From: RGIG9115 sp045603225
Lineage (GTDB): Bacteria; Bacillota; Clostridia; UBA1381
Reading direction: 5' to 3'
Length of the DNA stretch: 64,000 bases
NCBI GenBank assembly: GCA_045603225.1
Contig: JAZULT010000075.1
Location: 1-64,000, forward strand
Shown: positions 9,695 through 17,174 of the stretch, one piece after another
Layout of the letters: each line of letters starts with the position of its first letter
Position numbering within the stretch: the first letter of the stretch is position 1
The notes under the pieces: model-generated
Seen by the model: only the letters and a program-made list of their open reading frames with translations
What the model was told of the DNA's origin: nothing
Database searches by the model: none
Position numbers and translations under genes: made by a program

Positions 9695-9725
9695 AAAAAG
9701 GACCTCTTTGGCGGAGGTCCTTTTT
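9695..9725. terminator. Terminator between groEL and htpG (bidirectional)
   Basis: AAAAAGGACCTC, a seven-base loop and GAGGTCCTTTTT form a perfect 12-bp stem with A and T runs on either side. It serves the convergent groEL and htpG genes. Confidence 0.92.
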
Positions 9726-9742
9726 GATTAATAATGTTATAA

Positions 9743-11590
9743 TTATTTAACAATTTTTTCCATTATCTTATTGCTTCTTTCGATGAATTTTGTCATCTGT
9801 TCAGCCGGAAGCGGTTTATTACAAAGCATTGCAAGGTCATATATATGGTCTGATACAAGTGCTGCATCATCGTCAGACAGCTCAGGAAGCTTTTTAATAA
9901 GCGAGTTCGAGGCGTTGAGGATAAGTGTATATTCATCCTTGAACATTCCTGCCATTGCCGCCATCTGCTGGCCGTATGCTCTGTACATTTCCTGCATTCT
10001 GCGGCTTTCTTCGCCAAGAAGCATTACAGCAGGGATTTCAGCATTTTTAAGGTTCTGAACTTCTACCTTTGTCTCTTCGGGAACAGATTTCTTAACAATT
10101 TCAATAAGCTTATTGTTTTCGTCTTCATTCTTGTTTTCATCATCGTTTGAAAGGTCCGACACGTTTGAGTCAACGCGCTTGAATTTCACACCTTGATTTT
10201 TCATTTCAACAAATGACATAAACTGTGTGTCCATCATGGTTTCAAGCTCGATTACCTTTATATCCTGTTCTTTAAACAGATTTATATACTGTGACTGTTG
10301 ATTCTTGTCAGATGTGTAATATACATCTTTCTTTTCCTTATCACCTGTATAGTCATCAAGTGTCAGATATTCACCATCAGTTGTTTTGTAGATAAGAATA
10401 TCTTTAACCTTGTCATAGAACTTTTCGTCACGCATACAGCCGTATTTGATGAATATATTGATGTCATCCCAGTATTTGTTGAAGTTTTCTCTGTCCTTAT
10501 TGAATATTCCTGTAAGCTTGTCCGCAACCTTTTTCGTGATGTGAGCTTGTATCTTTTTAACGTATCCGTCATTCTGTAAAAAGCTTCGTGAAACGTTAAG
10601 CGGAAGGTCAGGACAGTCTATTACGCCTTTAAGGAGCATAAGGAATTCAGGAATAACTTCCTTTACATTATCAGCAACAAATACCTGATTGTTAAAGAGC
10701 TTTATCTGTCCTTCGTTAACAGTAAATTCGTGATTGATTTTAGGGAAGTAAAGTATACCTTTCAGTCTGAACGGAAAGTCAACATTAAGGTGAATCCAGA
10801 ACAGCGGTTCGTTAAAGTCCATAAATACTTTTGTATAGAACTGCTTGTACTCCTCGTCGGTACATTCAGACGGTTTCTTCATCCAGAGCGGATTTACATC
10901 ATTAATAGGTGTTGGTTCTGCCGGTGTTTCGTCCTTGTTTTCTTCTTTTTCGGGTTCTTCTTTCTTTACTGAATCGAGGAATATTTCAACCGGGATAAAT
11001 GAGCAGTATTTATTAAGAATAGAACGTACTTCAAATTCATTCTTGTACTCTTTTCCGTCTTCTCCGAGGTAAAGTGTGATTGTTGTACCGCGTGTTTCTC
11101 TTTCTCCGTCGGTCATTTCATATTCAAGACCACCGTCGCATACCCATTTTGCGGCCTTTGCACCGGGCTGATACGAAAGTGAATCAATTTCAACCTTATC
11201 TGCAACCATGAATGCGGAATAGAAACCGAGACCAAAGTGACCTATAATCTGGTCAGGATTTTTTTCGTCCTTGTATTTTTCAAGGAAATCGTTTGCTCCC
11301 GAAAAAGCAATCTGAGTGATGTATTTGTCAATTTCCTCTGCAGTCATACCGATACCATTATCGCAGATTTTGAGTGTTCCGGCTTCTTCGTCAACAATTA
11401 CGTCAATTCTGTAGCTGTCATCTGTACCGGGGTCAGCTTCGCCTATTCCTGCGAGCTTCTTCATCTTTGTAACAGCATCACAAGCGTTTGAGACAAGCTC
11501 TCTTAAAAATATATCTTTGTCGGAGTACAACCATTTTTTAATTATCGGAAAAATGTTCTCCGAATTTACTGAAATATTACCTTTTGCCAT
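9743..11590 (-). CDS. htpG: Molecular chaperone HtpG (Hsp90)
   Basis: 615 aa. The N-terminal GHKL ATPase domain shows ELVSNACDAVTK, DNGIGMTAEEI, and the lid/GFYSAFMVADKVEI and TRGTTITLYL motifs. The middle domain contains PLNVSRSFLQND, and the C-terminal dimerisation domain ends ...IMEKIVK. An acidic insert (about residues 210-230, KEEPEKEENKDE) separates the N and middle domains. It acts in the cytosol on stress-labile clients. Expression is predicted to be under HrcA because a perfect CIRCE element lies upstream, unlike Bacillus subtilis htpG. Confidence 0.97.
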   Translation of the reverse strand: MAKGNISVNSENIFPIIKKWLYSDKDIFLRELVSNACDAVTKMKKLAGIGEADPGTDDSYRIDVIVDEEAGTLKICDNGIGMTAEEIDKYITQIAFSGANDFLEKYKDEKNPDQIIGHFGLGFYSAFMVADKVEIDSLSYQPGAKAAKWVCDGGLEYEMTDGERETRGTTITLYLGEDGKEYKNEFEVRSILNKYCSFIPVEIFLDSVKKEEPEKEENKDETPAEPTPINDVNPLWMKKPSECTDEEYKQFYTKVFMDFNEPLFWIHLNVDFPFRLKGILYFPKINHEFTVNEGQIKLFNNQVFVADNVKEVIPEFLMLLKGVIDCPDLPLNVSRSFLQNDGYVKKIQAHITKKVADKLTGIFNKDRENFNKYWDDINIFIKYGCMRDEKFYDKVKDILIYKTTDGEYLTLDDYTGDKEKKDVYYTSDKNQQSQYINLFKEQDIKVIELETMMDTQFMSFVEMKNQGVKFKRVDSNVSDLSNDDENKNEDENNKLIEIVKKSVPEETKVEVQNLKNAEIPAVMLLGEESRRMQEMYRAYGQQMAAMAGMFKDEYTLILNASNSLIKKLPELSDDDAALVSDHIYDLAMLCNKPLPAEQMTKFIERSNKIMEKIVK

Positions 11591-11627
11591 TTTTACAGTC
11601 CTCTTTCCTTATTAGTTATTAAATAAT

Positions 11628-11656
11628 ATTTTAATACTGATATGCTGTTTTGTCAA
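11628..11656 (-). promoter_or_regulatory. htpG promoter
   Basis: On the minus strand TTGACA, 17 bases, TAAAAT. The CIRCE operator lies directly upstream of the -35 box rather than over the start site. Confidence 0.75.
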
Positions 11657-11663
11657 GTGTAAA

Positions 11664-11690
11664 TTAGCACTCTTAACCTAAGAGTGCTAA
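11664..11690 (-). promoter_or_regulatory. CIRCE operator for htpG
   Basis: TTAGCACTC, nine bases, GAGTGCTAA: a perfect inverted repeat identical in its arms to the groESL operator. Confidence 0.95.
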
Positions 11691-11714
11691 TTTTAACATT
11701 TTATTCATAATTTT

Positions 11715-12001
11715 ACGTTGGATAGCCTTAACGACCAATATTAAAGGCGGTTTAAAAATATAAATTCTCGCTCCACTTGTGTTAAAATCCTCGCGAATAC
11801 GAGAGTATTCCCTGCGTTTTTGCCTTGCCGGAACAAAAATCTATTATTTTTAAACTCTGCAGACATGAAACGGATGGAATTTCAGTCATATTTTAGCGCG
11901 GAGGATGAAGGAATGCTTTCGCCTTTCGAAGACGACAAGCTGAAAGATGGCGGAATTACGCTGTTTCATGCGTCTTTAGTGTTGGTTGTTAAGGCTAACG
12001 T
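11715..12001. mobile_element. MITE-like non-coding element with ~27-bp terminal inverted repeats
   Basis: The left end (11715-11745) and the right end (11975-12001) are reverse complements over about 27 bases with three substitutions and a 4-base insertion; both contain AGCCTTAAC followed by A/G-ACCAA. The 287-bp interior has no convincing gene; an open frame across it matches nothing I know. An inner AT hairpin (TTTAAAAATA with TATTTTTAAA) is also present. No clear target duplication is visible. The right end runs into the 3' end of the DeoR gene and supplies its last codon and stop. Confidence 0.7.
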
Positions 12002-12747
12002 TCACTTGTGTTGATAAATTCAGTGTTTTTATATTTGTTTTTAGTATCATCCGAAAAATTGAAATCCGATATTACATAATCCACATTATTAAAATCAGTC
12101 AGATATTGTTTCATCGGTCTGTTTATTTTGTCATGGTCAACAAGAAGAAAAACCTTATCGGAATTTTCCATCATTGCAATGTGCATGAGCGAGTACAATC
12201 CCGAAGGACCGATTTTGCCGTTTTCATTGACACTGCCTACGGAGAAAAACATTTTGTCTGCATGAAATCTTGATGCATTCTGTACGGTAATGTCACTATA
12301 AACCATGTCCGGGATTTCAACAACCTTTCCGCCGAGACATATCACATTGATGTTATATTCGCTTAAAAAAGCAGCAAGACCTATATTATTTGTTATTACA
12401 GTCAAATCTTTTTTTTCGGTTATGTATTTTCCTATACACTGCGTAGTTGTAGTACCGTCAATAAAAACTGTGTCTCCGTCCTCGATAAATTCAGCTGCAG
12501 CCTTTCCGATAATATTCTTCTGTGGCCGCATTTTGTGGTATCGGAATACAAGGGGAATGGCTTGTGTTTTCAAAAGCTCAACACCGCCGTAGCTTCTCTT
12601 TATAAGCTTTTGTTTTTTCATAATATTCAAATCGCGGTTGATTGTTGCGTTGCTGTAGTGAAGCTCGTCTGTCAGATATTTTACCGATACGTAGCCATTC
12701 TTTTTGAGTATTTCGGTTATAGCTTTTATTCGTTCCTGTTGATGCAT
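11995..12747 (-). CDS. DeoR-family transcriptional regulator
   Basis: 250 aa. An N-terminal DeoR helix-turn-helix (about residues 5-58: QERIKAITEILKKNGYVSVK...SNATINRDL) is followed by the DeoRC sugar-phosphate sensor domain with DGTTTTQCIGKYI and the ITNNIGLAAFL and CLGGKV motifs. The start is fixed by AAGGAG upstream; longer upstream reading frame would run through the regulatory region. It is divergent from the MATE exporter and probably controls it or itself. Its final Arg codon and stop lie in the terminal repeat of the adjacent MITE-like element, so the natural C-terminus may have been replaced. Confidence 0.88.
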   Translation of the reverse strand: MHQQERIKAITEILKKNGYVSVKYLTDELHYSNATINRDLNIMKKQKLIKRSYGGVELLKTQAIPLVFRYHKMRPQKNIIGKAAAEFIEDGDTVFIDGTTTTQCIGKYITEKKDLTVITNNIGLAAFLSEYNINVICLGGKVVEIPDMVYSDITVQNASRFHADKMFFSVGSVNENGKIGPSGLYSLMHIAMMENSDKVFLLVDHDKINRPMKQYLTDFNNVDYVISDFNFSDDTKNKYKNTEFINTSER

Positions 12748-12768
12748 AATAACGTCTCCTTTTTTGAC

Positions 12769-12832
12769 AAATGTTGAGAAATGTTCAATATTCTTAACGT
12801 ATATTGCAAAATGTTGAAAAATGTTATATAAT
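12769..12832 (+). promoter_or_regulatory. MATE gene promoter with paired operator-like direct repeats
   Basis: TTGCAA (12804) and TATAAT (12827) are 17 bases apart. Two copies of AAATGTTGARAAATGTT (12769-12785 and 12809-12825) are exactly 40 bases apart; the second fills the promoter spacer. This suits cooperative repression by the neighbouring DeoR protein (inference). Confidence 0.6.
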
Positions 12833-12881
12833 ACATTATAGTCTTTTTGAGACAAAATGTCAAGAGTTTTGAGGTGTTTAA

Positions 12882-14219
12882 ATGAAAGATTTAACACAGG
12901 GGAATATTTATAAAAATTTTATACTATTTGCAGTTCCGCTTGTTTTTGCCGGAATACTTTCTCAGGGATATCATATTATTGATACCGTAATAGCAGGGAA
13001 ATATCTTGGTGACAGCGGTCTTGCTGCGACAGGTGCATCGGCTGAATTCATAACTTTTGCGAGTTCGATTCTCTGGGGATACAGCGGTGGTCTCGGGATA
13101 TATACTGCACGTCTGTTCGGAGCGAAGGATTATAAAACACTGAAAACAGCTATATATAATAACTTGATTTTTATAATACTTATAGCTACGGTGATAGGTA
13201 TAATTTCTATTGTTTTCGGTGATGCGATATTGAATTTATTAAAAGTTGACAGTGCCGTACACGAAAATGCAAAAGTGTATATGACGGTCTATTTTGTCGG
13301 TTTTGCGTTCATTTTGCTTAATACAACGTTTGTTCATATTCTTAATTCACTCGGAATAAGTGCGTATACATTTACTATGTCGCTTGTATCCGCTGCAATG
13401 AATATAGCAGGAAATATATTTACCGTAACCGTACTTGATATGGGGGTTGCCGGAATAGCATTTTCGTCTGTCGTATCAGCGGCTGTTGTAGATATGCTTT
13501 ATATGATAAAACTCAGAAAATCTTTTAAGGAAATGAGAGTCAATAAATACAGAGTAAAATACGGTTTTCTGACTTTGAAAAACTCGTTTGTGTATTCAGT
13601 TACAGTTATGGTTCAGCAGACTGTAATGTATACATCATCGCTTCTTATATCACCGATTGTAAATGGAATAGGAATGGCGGCGACCGCAAGCTTTACCGTA
13701 ATAAACAGAGTTTACAATATCAATGCCGGAATATATCAGAATTCGGCAAAAACTGTTGGAAACTATATTGCGCAGTCTGTCGGTGCAAAAAAACCTGAAA
13801 ATATAAAAAAGGGCGTCCGTGTCGGAGCCCTTCAGGGATTTATACTTATGATGCCTGTTGTACTTGCCTGCATAATATTTGCAAAGCCCGTGTGCCTAAT
13901 GTTTTTTCCTTCCGGATTTGAAGGTGATGCTCTTACATATTCGGTAGATTTTATAGAAATCTGTCTTCCGTTCTTGTTTTTTAATATGCTTAATAATCTT
14001 TTTCATCATTTCTTCCGCGGAACGGGGTGTATGATACTTTTGCTTTTATCTACATTTATCGGCTCGGCTTCGAGATTGATATTTACGGTTATATTTGCAA
14101 ATAAGTATGGAATGAACGGATTTTTTGCAGGTTGGATATTATCGTGGGTTACTGAGGCGTTGTTCTCTTTAATTGTTTATAAAACAGGGGTATGGAAGAG
14201 ACAAATGCTTGATAGATAA
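12882..14219 (+). CDS. MATE-family multidrug/metabolite exporter
   Basis: 445 aa with about 12 hydrophobic helices and the MatE arrangement of two homologous halves. It starts MKDLTQGNIYKNFILFAVPL and includes YHIIDTVIAGKYLG, the typical first-helix pattern of Na+/H+-coupled MATE exporters. GAGGTG precedes the ATG. Substrate is unknown. It is divergently transcribed from a DeoR regulator, which suggests induction by a sugar phosphate or related metabolite. Its TAA stop coincides with the first bases of a repeat element (TAAATTGTAAT). Confidence 0.88.
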   Translation: MKDLTQGNIYKNFILFAVPLVFAGILSQGYHIIDTVIAGKYLGDSGLAATGASAEFITFASSILWGYSGGLGIYTARLFGAKDYKTLKTAIYNNLIFIILIATVIGIISIVFGDAILNLLKVDSAVHENAKVYMTVYFVGFAFILLNTTFVHILNSLGISAYTFTMSLVSAAMNIAGNIFTVTVLDMGVAGIAFSSVVSAAVVDMLYMIKLRKSFKEMRVNKYRVKYGFLTLKNSFVYSVTVMVQQTVMYTSSLLISPIVNGIGMAATASFTVINRVYNINAGIYQNSAKTVGNYIAQSVGAKKPENIKKGVRVGALQGFILMMPVVLACIIFAKPVCLMFFPSGFEGDALTYSVDFIEICLPFLFFNMLNNLFHHFFRGTGCMILLLLSTFIGSASRLIFTVIFANKYGMNGFFAGWILSWVTEALFSLIVYKTGVWKRQMLDR

Positions 14220-14362
14220 ATTGTAATAATAATTATTTACTCAAGGAGAAGGCTTCGAAGAAATGTAAAATTTTAGGCGTTACAAGGCACTACAAAATCC
14301 GCTGAATCTGTAGGGGACCTGCGTTGTTCCGTTTCAAAATACCGACAAATTACAATTTACAT
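14215..14362. repeat. Degraded short repeat element related to the one at 39.1 kb
   Basis: The left end reads TAAATTGTAAT and the right end reads CCGACAAATTACAATTTA, the inverted counterpart. The part GTAGGGGACCTGCG..TTGTTCCGTTTC near the right end matches the right end of the 39.1-kb element. The centre is degenerate. The stop codons of the convergent MATE and lyase genes both fall inside its two ends. Confidence 0.55.
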
Positions 14363-15253
14363 TTTAAAATCACAACAATCCCATCCGGCTTCTTTAAGTT
14401 CTTTTCTGAACCGTTCCTTTTGTATATCGGTATAATGTGTCATAGGATATGTGGCATTTCCGGCGTTTATACCCATAAATTCTGCCATTTGCTTAACTGC
14501 AGGGATTACTCCGTATTTGCAGATAACATTTATAACTCTGTTTACCTTGTACTGAGTTTGCTGAGCTGATGGAATGTCTCCCTTTTTGAAGAAGTCATAA
14601 AGCTTCACATAATCAGGAAGCATTACATTATATGTAGAGCCGATTCCGGCATCTGCGCCTGCGCTCAGTCCTGAAATCAGAAGCTCATCAGGTCCGTTTA
14701 TTATGTTCATTTGGCCGTTTGTTATATCTTTAAGTTTCATAAGCTCAAACAAATCAGGTGAACTCCATTTTACGCCTGTTACATTGTCTATTTCAAAAAT
14801 CCTTGCAATAAGCTCTGCCGACATTTTCTTCTGAGCACCGGGGTGATAGTATATGATAAGCGGAATATTTACGTTGCTGGCAAGCTTTTTATAATAGTTA
14901 TATAAATCATCTTCACTGTATGCAAAAAACACAGGCGGAATTCCGGCAATTGCATCTGCACCTGTTTTTTCGGCATGCTTTGCCAGGTCAACAGCTTCAT
15001 TCAGATTGACAGCCGCGATATGGTTTATAACAGGCTTTCTGCCTTTGACATGGTCTACAACTATTTCGCACATTTCCTTTCTGTCTTCCGCAGACATTAC
15101 AAGTCCTTCGCCTGTTCCACCGAGAATATAAAATCCGTTTGCTCCCTGATTCAGAAGTAAATCAATAAGCTGTCTTGCGGCGGATTCGTTTACTGTTTTA
15201 TTGTCGCTGTTCAGTGGTGTTAACAGCGCTGGCATAATTCCTTCAAATTTCAT
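14357..15253 (-). CDS. Dihydrodipicolinate synthase/N-acetylneuraminate lyase family aldolase
   Basis: 298 aa TIM-barrel class I aldolase. The phosphate/carboxylate loop GGTGE is at about 46-50, the catalytic Tyr in IIYYHPG at about 135 and the Schiff-base Lys in TGVKWSS at 162, equivalent to K165/Y137 of E. coli NanA. Such proteins cleave or condense pyruvate-derived keto-acids; sialic acid cleavage is possible but other substrates in this family cannot be excluded. It is divergent from an AraC regulator, which likely controls it. A second, better NanA candidate lies at 38.1 kb next to a sialidase. Confidence 0.82.
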   Translation of the reverse strand: MKFEGIMPALLTPLNSDNKTVNESAARQLIDLLLNQGANGFYILGGTGEGLVMSAEDRKEMCEIVVDHVKGRKPVINHIAAVNLNEAVDLAKHAEKTGADAIAGIPPVFFAYSEDDLYNYYKKLASNVNIPLIIYYHPGAQKKMSAELIARIFEIDNVTGVKWSSPDLFELMKLKDITNGQMNIINGPDELLISGLSAGADAGIGSTYNVMLPDYVKLYDFFKKGDIPSAQQTQYKVNRVINVICKYGVIPAVKQMAEFMGINAGNATYPMTHYTDIQKERFRKELKEAGWDCCDFKM

Positions 15254-15277
15254 TTTTTTATGTTTCCTTTTTTACCC

Positions 15278-15306
15278 TTGACAATTTTTAAAACTAATGC
15301 TATAAT
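15278..15306 (+). promoter_or_regulatory. Consensus sigma-A promoter for the AraC gene
   Basis: TTGACA, 17 bases, TATAAT: a perfect consensus, about 70 bases before the AraC-family start codon and reading away from the aldolase gene. Confidence 0.85.
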
Positions 15307-15382
15307 ATTACCATAAATAAAGGTGAAAGTCAATTTACAGGGTAGACAATTTTAAGAGAAAAATGTCTGTTTGGGAAATGTT

Positions 15383-16105
15383 ATGAGAAATGAATTAACT
15401 ATTAAGGTAGGAAAAGACGATATAAAGGTATTTTTACAGCAGGGATTTTATTACAGCTATCTTCCGTCAAGTCAATTTCATAAACATCTTTATGCGGAGA
15501 TACATGTAATCAGCAACGGTACTGCCGAACTTTATGTAGATGGTAAAAAGTATCATATTCAATCAGGAGATATACTTGTTATCCCCCCGGGGAAAATACA
15601 TAAATTCATAGAATTTGTTGAGTTTTCGGATCAGGCTTTTCAGGTTGATATGAAATTAACTGAATTTGATATAATAAACTTTCCGTTAAATATACTGAAA
15701 CTGTTTTCGAGTGAAATCAGAAAAAGTATTAATACCGATAATTATGTAAAGGTGAATGCTTATCTGACACTTATATGTTCTTATTTTGCTGATGAAATCA
15801 GAGAAGAAAAGAAGGAAGAAATGAATTACGGATTTCAGATTTATGAATTCTTTGCAAATAATTATTATAATAATGTATCTATATCTGACCTTGCGGAAAC
15901 ACTGCACCTGTCCGAAAAGCAGACAGAAAGGCTGGTCGTCAAATACACCGGAAAAACCTTTAAGCAAGAGCTTATAAACAGACGTATGGAAATGGCTGAG
16001 CATATTATGAAAACACAACAAATCAGTCGTTCCGAAATCGCTTCTATTGTCGGATATAATTCATACAGCGGTTTCTGGAAGGCGAAACAGAAGAATGAGA
16101 AGTAA
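15383..16105 (+). CDS. AraC-family transcriptional regulator with cupin sensor
   Basis: 240 aa. The N-terminal cupin/AraC-binding domain shows HKHLYAEIHVISNGTAELYVDGKKYHIQSGDILVIPPGKIH. The C-terminal double helix-turn-helix includes NNVSISDLAETLHLSEKQTERLVVKYTGKTFKQ and SRSEIASIVGYNSYSGFWK. The final HTH is slightly degenerate compared with the usual F-x-x-x-F-K pattern. It is divergent from the DHDPS/NanA-family aldolase and is probably its activator. I start at ATG with a weak GGGA site; a TTG four codons upstream is the alternative. Confidence 0.85.
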   Translation: MRNELTIKVGKDDIKVFLQQGFYYSYLPSSQFHKHLYAEIHVISNGTAELYVDGKKYHIQSGDILVIPPGKIHKFIEFVEFSDQAFQVDMKLTEFDIINFPLNILKLFSSEIRKSINTDNYVKVNAYLTLICSYFADEIREEKKEEMNYGFQIYEFFANNYYNNVSISDLAETLHLSEKQTERLVVKYTGKTFKQELINRRMEMAEHIMKTQQISRSEIASIVGYNSYSGFWKAKQKNEK

Positions 16106-16179
16106 TAATTAAAAAGGAAGTTTGTTAAAATATCCTAACATAAAAAAAAATGACAGTATTGATTTGTATAAAATTTATC

Positions 16180-16208
16180 TTGACTTAATTAGTATTTTGT
16201 AGTATAAT
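16180..16208 (+). promoter_or_regulatory. tRNA-Leu promoter
   Basis: TTGACT, 17 bases, TATAAT, ending 14 bases before the tRNA. Confidence 0.8.
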
Positions 16209-16222
16209 AAAGAATATAATTT

Positions 16223-16309
16223 GCCGATGTGGTGGAATTGGCAGACGCGCGGGACTCAAAATCCCGTGGTAGCGATACCGTGTGGGTTCGACCCCCACCA
16301 TCGGCACCA
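16223..16309 (+). tRNA. tRNA-Leu (anticodon CAA)
   Basis: 87 nt with an encoded CCA. The acceptor stem GCCGATG pairs with CATCGGC, the anticodon arm CGGGA-CTCAAAA-TCCCG gives anticodon CAA, a class II variable arm follows, and GGTTCGACC forms the T loop. It reads UUG codons and has its own promoter and terminator. Confidence 0.97.
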
Positions 16310-16315
16310 ACTGAT

Positions 16316-16347
16316 AAAAAGAATCTCAGATGAGGTTCTTTTTTTTT
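16316..16347 (+). terminator. Terminator of tRNA-Leu
   Basis: AGAATCTCA / TGAGGTTCT stem with one G-T wobble followed by an eight-T run. Confidence 0.85.
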
Positions 16348-16350
16348 AAA

Positions 16351-16379
16351 ACAGTCGCACTCCGGTAGAGTGCGACTGT
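16351..16379 (-). terminator. Terminator of the nrdDG operon
   Basis: ACAGTCGCACTC, five bases, GAGTGCGACTGT: perfect 12-bp stem just beyond the small membrane-protein gene, with TTTT on the minus strand. Confidence 0.75.
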
Positions 16380-16391
16380 CAGGTTCGATGT

Positions 16392-16619
16392 TTATCGGCT
16401 TTCTATTTCTGCAATTTTGTTTTTTGCAGTGTTAATTTTATCTCTTATTATCAGTATATCTCCGGTAATTTGTTTTATTTTGTTTTGATTGTTCTTTACA
16501 GAAACGGAGGAATGGATAAAAAATGAAAGTTGTAATATAAATACAGCTGTTGCTATTGTAAGCAATATTTTGAGTATAGAATTACAGTTTACAGCAAATT
16601 TTGATTTTTCTTTCTTCAT
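16392..16619 (-). CDS. Small single-pass membrane protein downstream of nrdG
   Basis: 75 aa: a basic start (MKKEKSKFAVN), one membrane helix (ILKILLTIATAVFILQLSFFI) and a C-terminal heptad-like segment (IKQITGDILIIRDKINTAKN) that should form a short coiled coil outside the cell, a topology like FtsL/DivIC. No family can be assigned. The start is set by AAGGAT seven bases upstream; it overlaps the 3' end of nrdG by a few bases, indicating translational coupling. A longer frame inside nrdG is a shadow. Confidence 0.55.
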   Translation of the reverse strand: MKKEKSKFAVNCNSILKILLTIATAVFILQLSFFIHSSVSVKNNQNKIKQITGDILIIRDKINTAKNKIAEIESR

Positions 16620-16623
16620 ATTT

Positions 16624-17172
16624 TTATCCTTCATATATATTCCCTGTACCCATTTTTCGTTCCCATTTACCGTCAAGAAGTACTTTTTTGCCTTCTGTAA
16701 ACGATTTTTTAACATCAATTATTGTTTGATTGGATGAACCTCTGAAAAGGAGAGACAAATCCTTAAGTTCATCAACAAATTTACCGTCTACAAGAACATC
16801 AATATTTGAAAGCAATTCCTTTGCAGAGTCATCTCCGTAGAATAGTTCTTCAAATGTAAATCCTGTATAACACCACAAATTTTTATCCGGAAATCTTTTA
16901 TGGAACTCTTTTGATAGTCTTATTAAATCCGGTCGGTTTTCCGGTTCAAAAGGCTCACCGCCTAAAAATGACAGACCGTCAACATAATCATGGTCAAGTG
17001 CCTGCATTATTTCTTCGAAGGTTTTGTCGGTAAAAAGATTTCCGTAGCCGAAGTCCCAAGCCTCTTTGTTGAAGCAGTTTTTACAGTGGTGGCGGCACCC
17101 GCTTACGAAAAGCGACACGCGCACACCAACACCGTTTGCTATATCATTTTTTTTAATTACTGCGTAATTCAT
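16624..17172 (-). CDS. nrdG: Anaerobic ribonucleotide reductase activating protein NrdG
   Basis: 182 aa radical-SAM activase. Cys26, Cys30 and Cys33 (CRHHCKNC) bind the 4Fe-4S cluster that cleaves S-adenosylmethionine to put the glycyl radical on NrdD. The GGEPFEP motif is also present. Two bases separate its ATG from the nrdD stop codon, so the pair is one translational unit. Family length is normal. Confidence 0.96.
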   Translation of the reverse strand: MNYAVIKKNDIANGVGVRVSLFVSGCRHHCKNCFNKEAWDFGYGNLFTDKTFEEIMQALDHDYVDGLSFLGGEPFEPENRPDLIRLSKEFHKRFPDKNLWCYTGFTFEELFYGDDSAKELLSNIDVLVDGKFVDELKDLSLLFRGSSNQTIIDVKKSFTEGKKVLLDGKWERKMGTGNIYEG

Positions 17173-17174
17173 TA

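Noticed and set aside
11820..12014. 64-codon frame inside the 287-bp element
   Set aside because: No ribosome site or family pattern, and it crosses the terminal repeat; the element looks non-coding.
14324..14569. 81-codon plus-strand frame at the end of the aldolase gene
   Set aside because: Antisense overlap with the aldolase and repeat element, no ribosome site.
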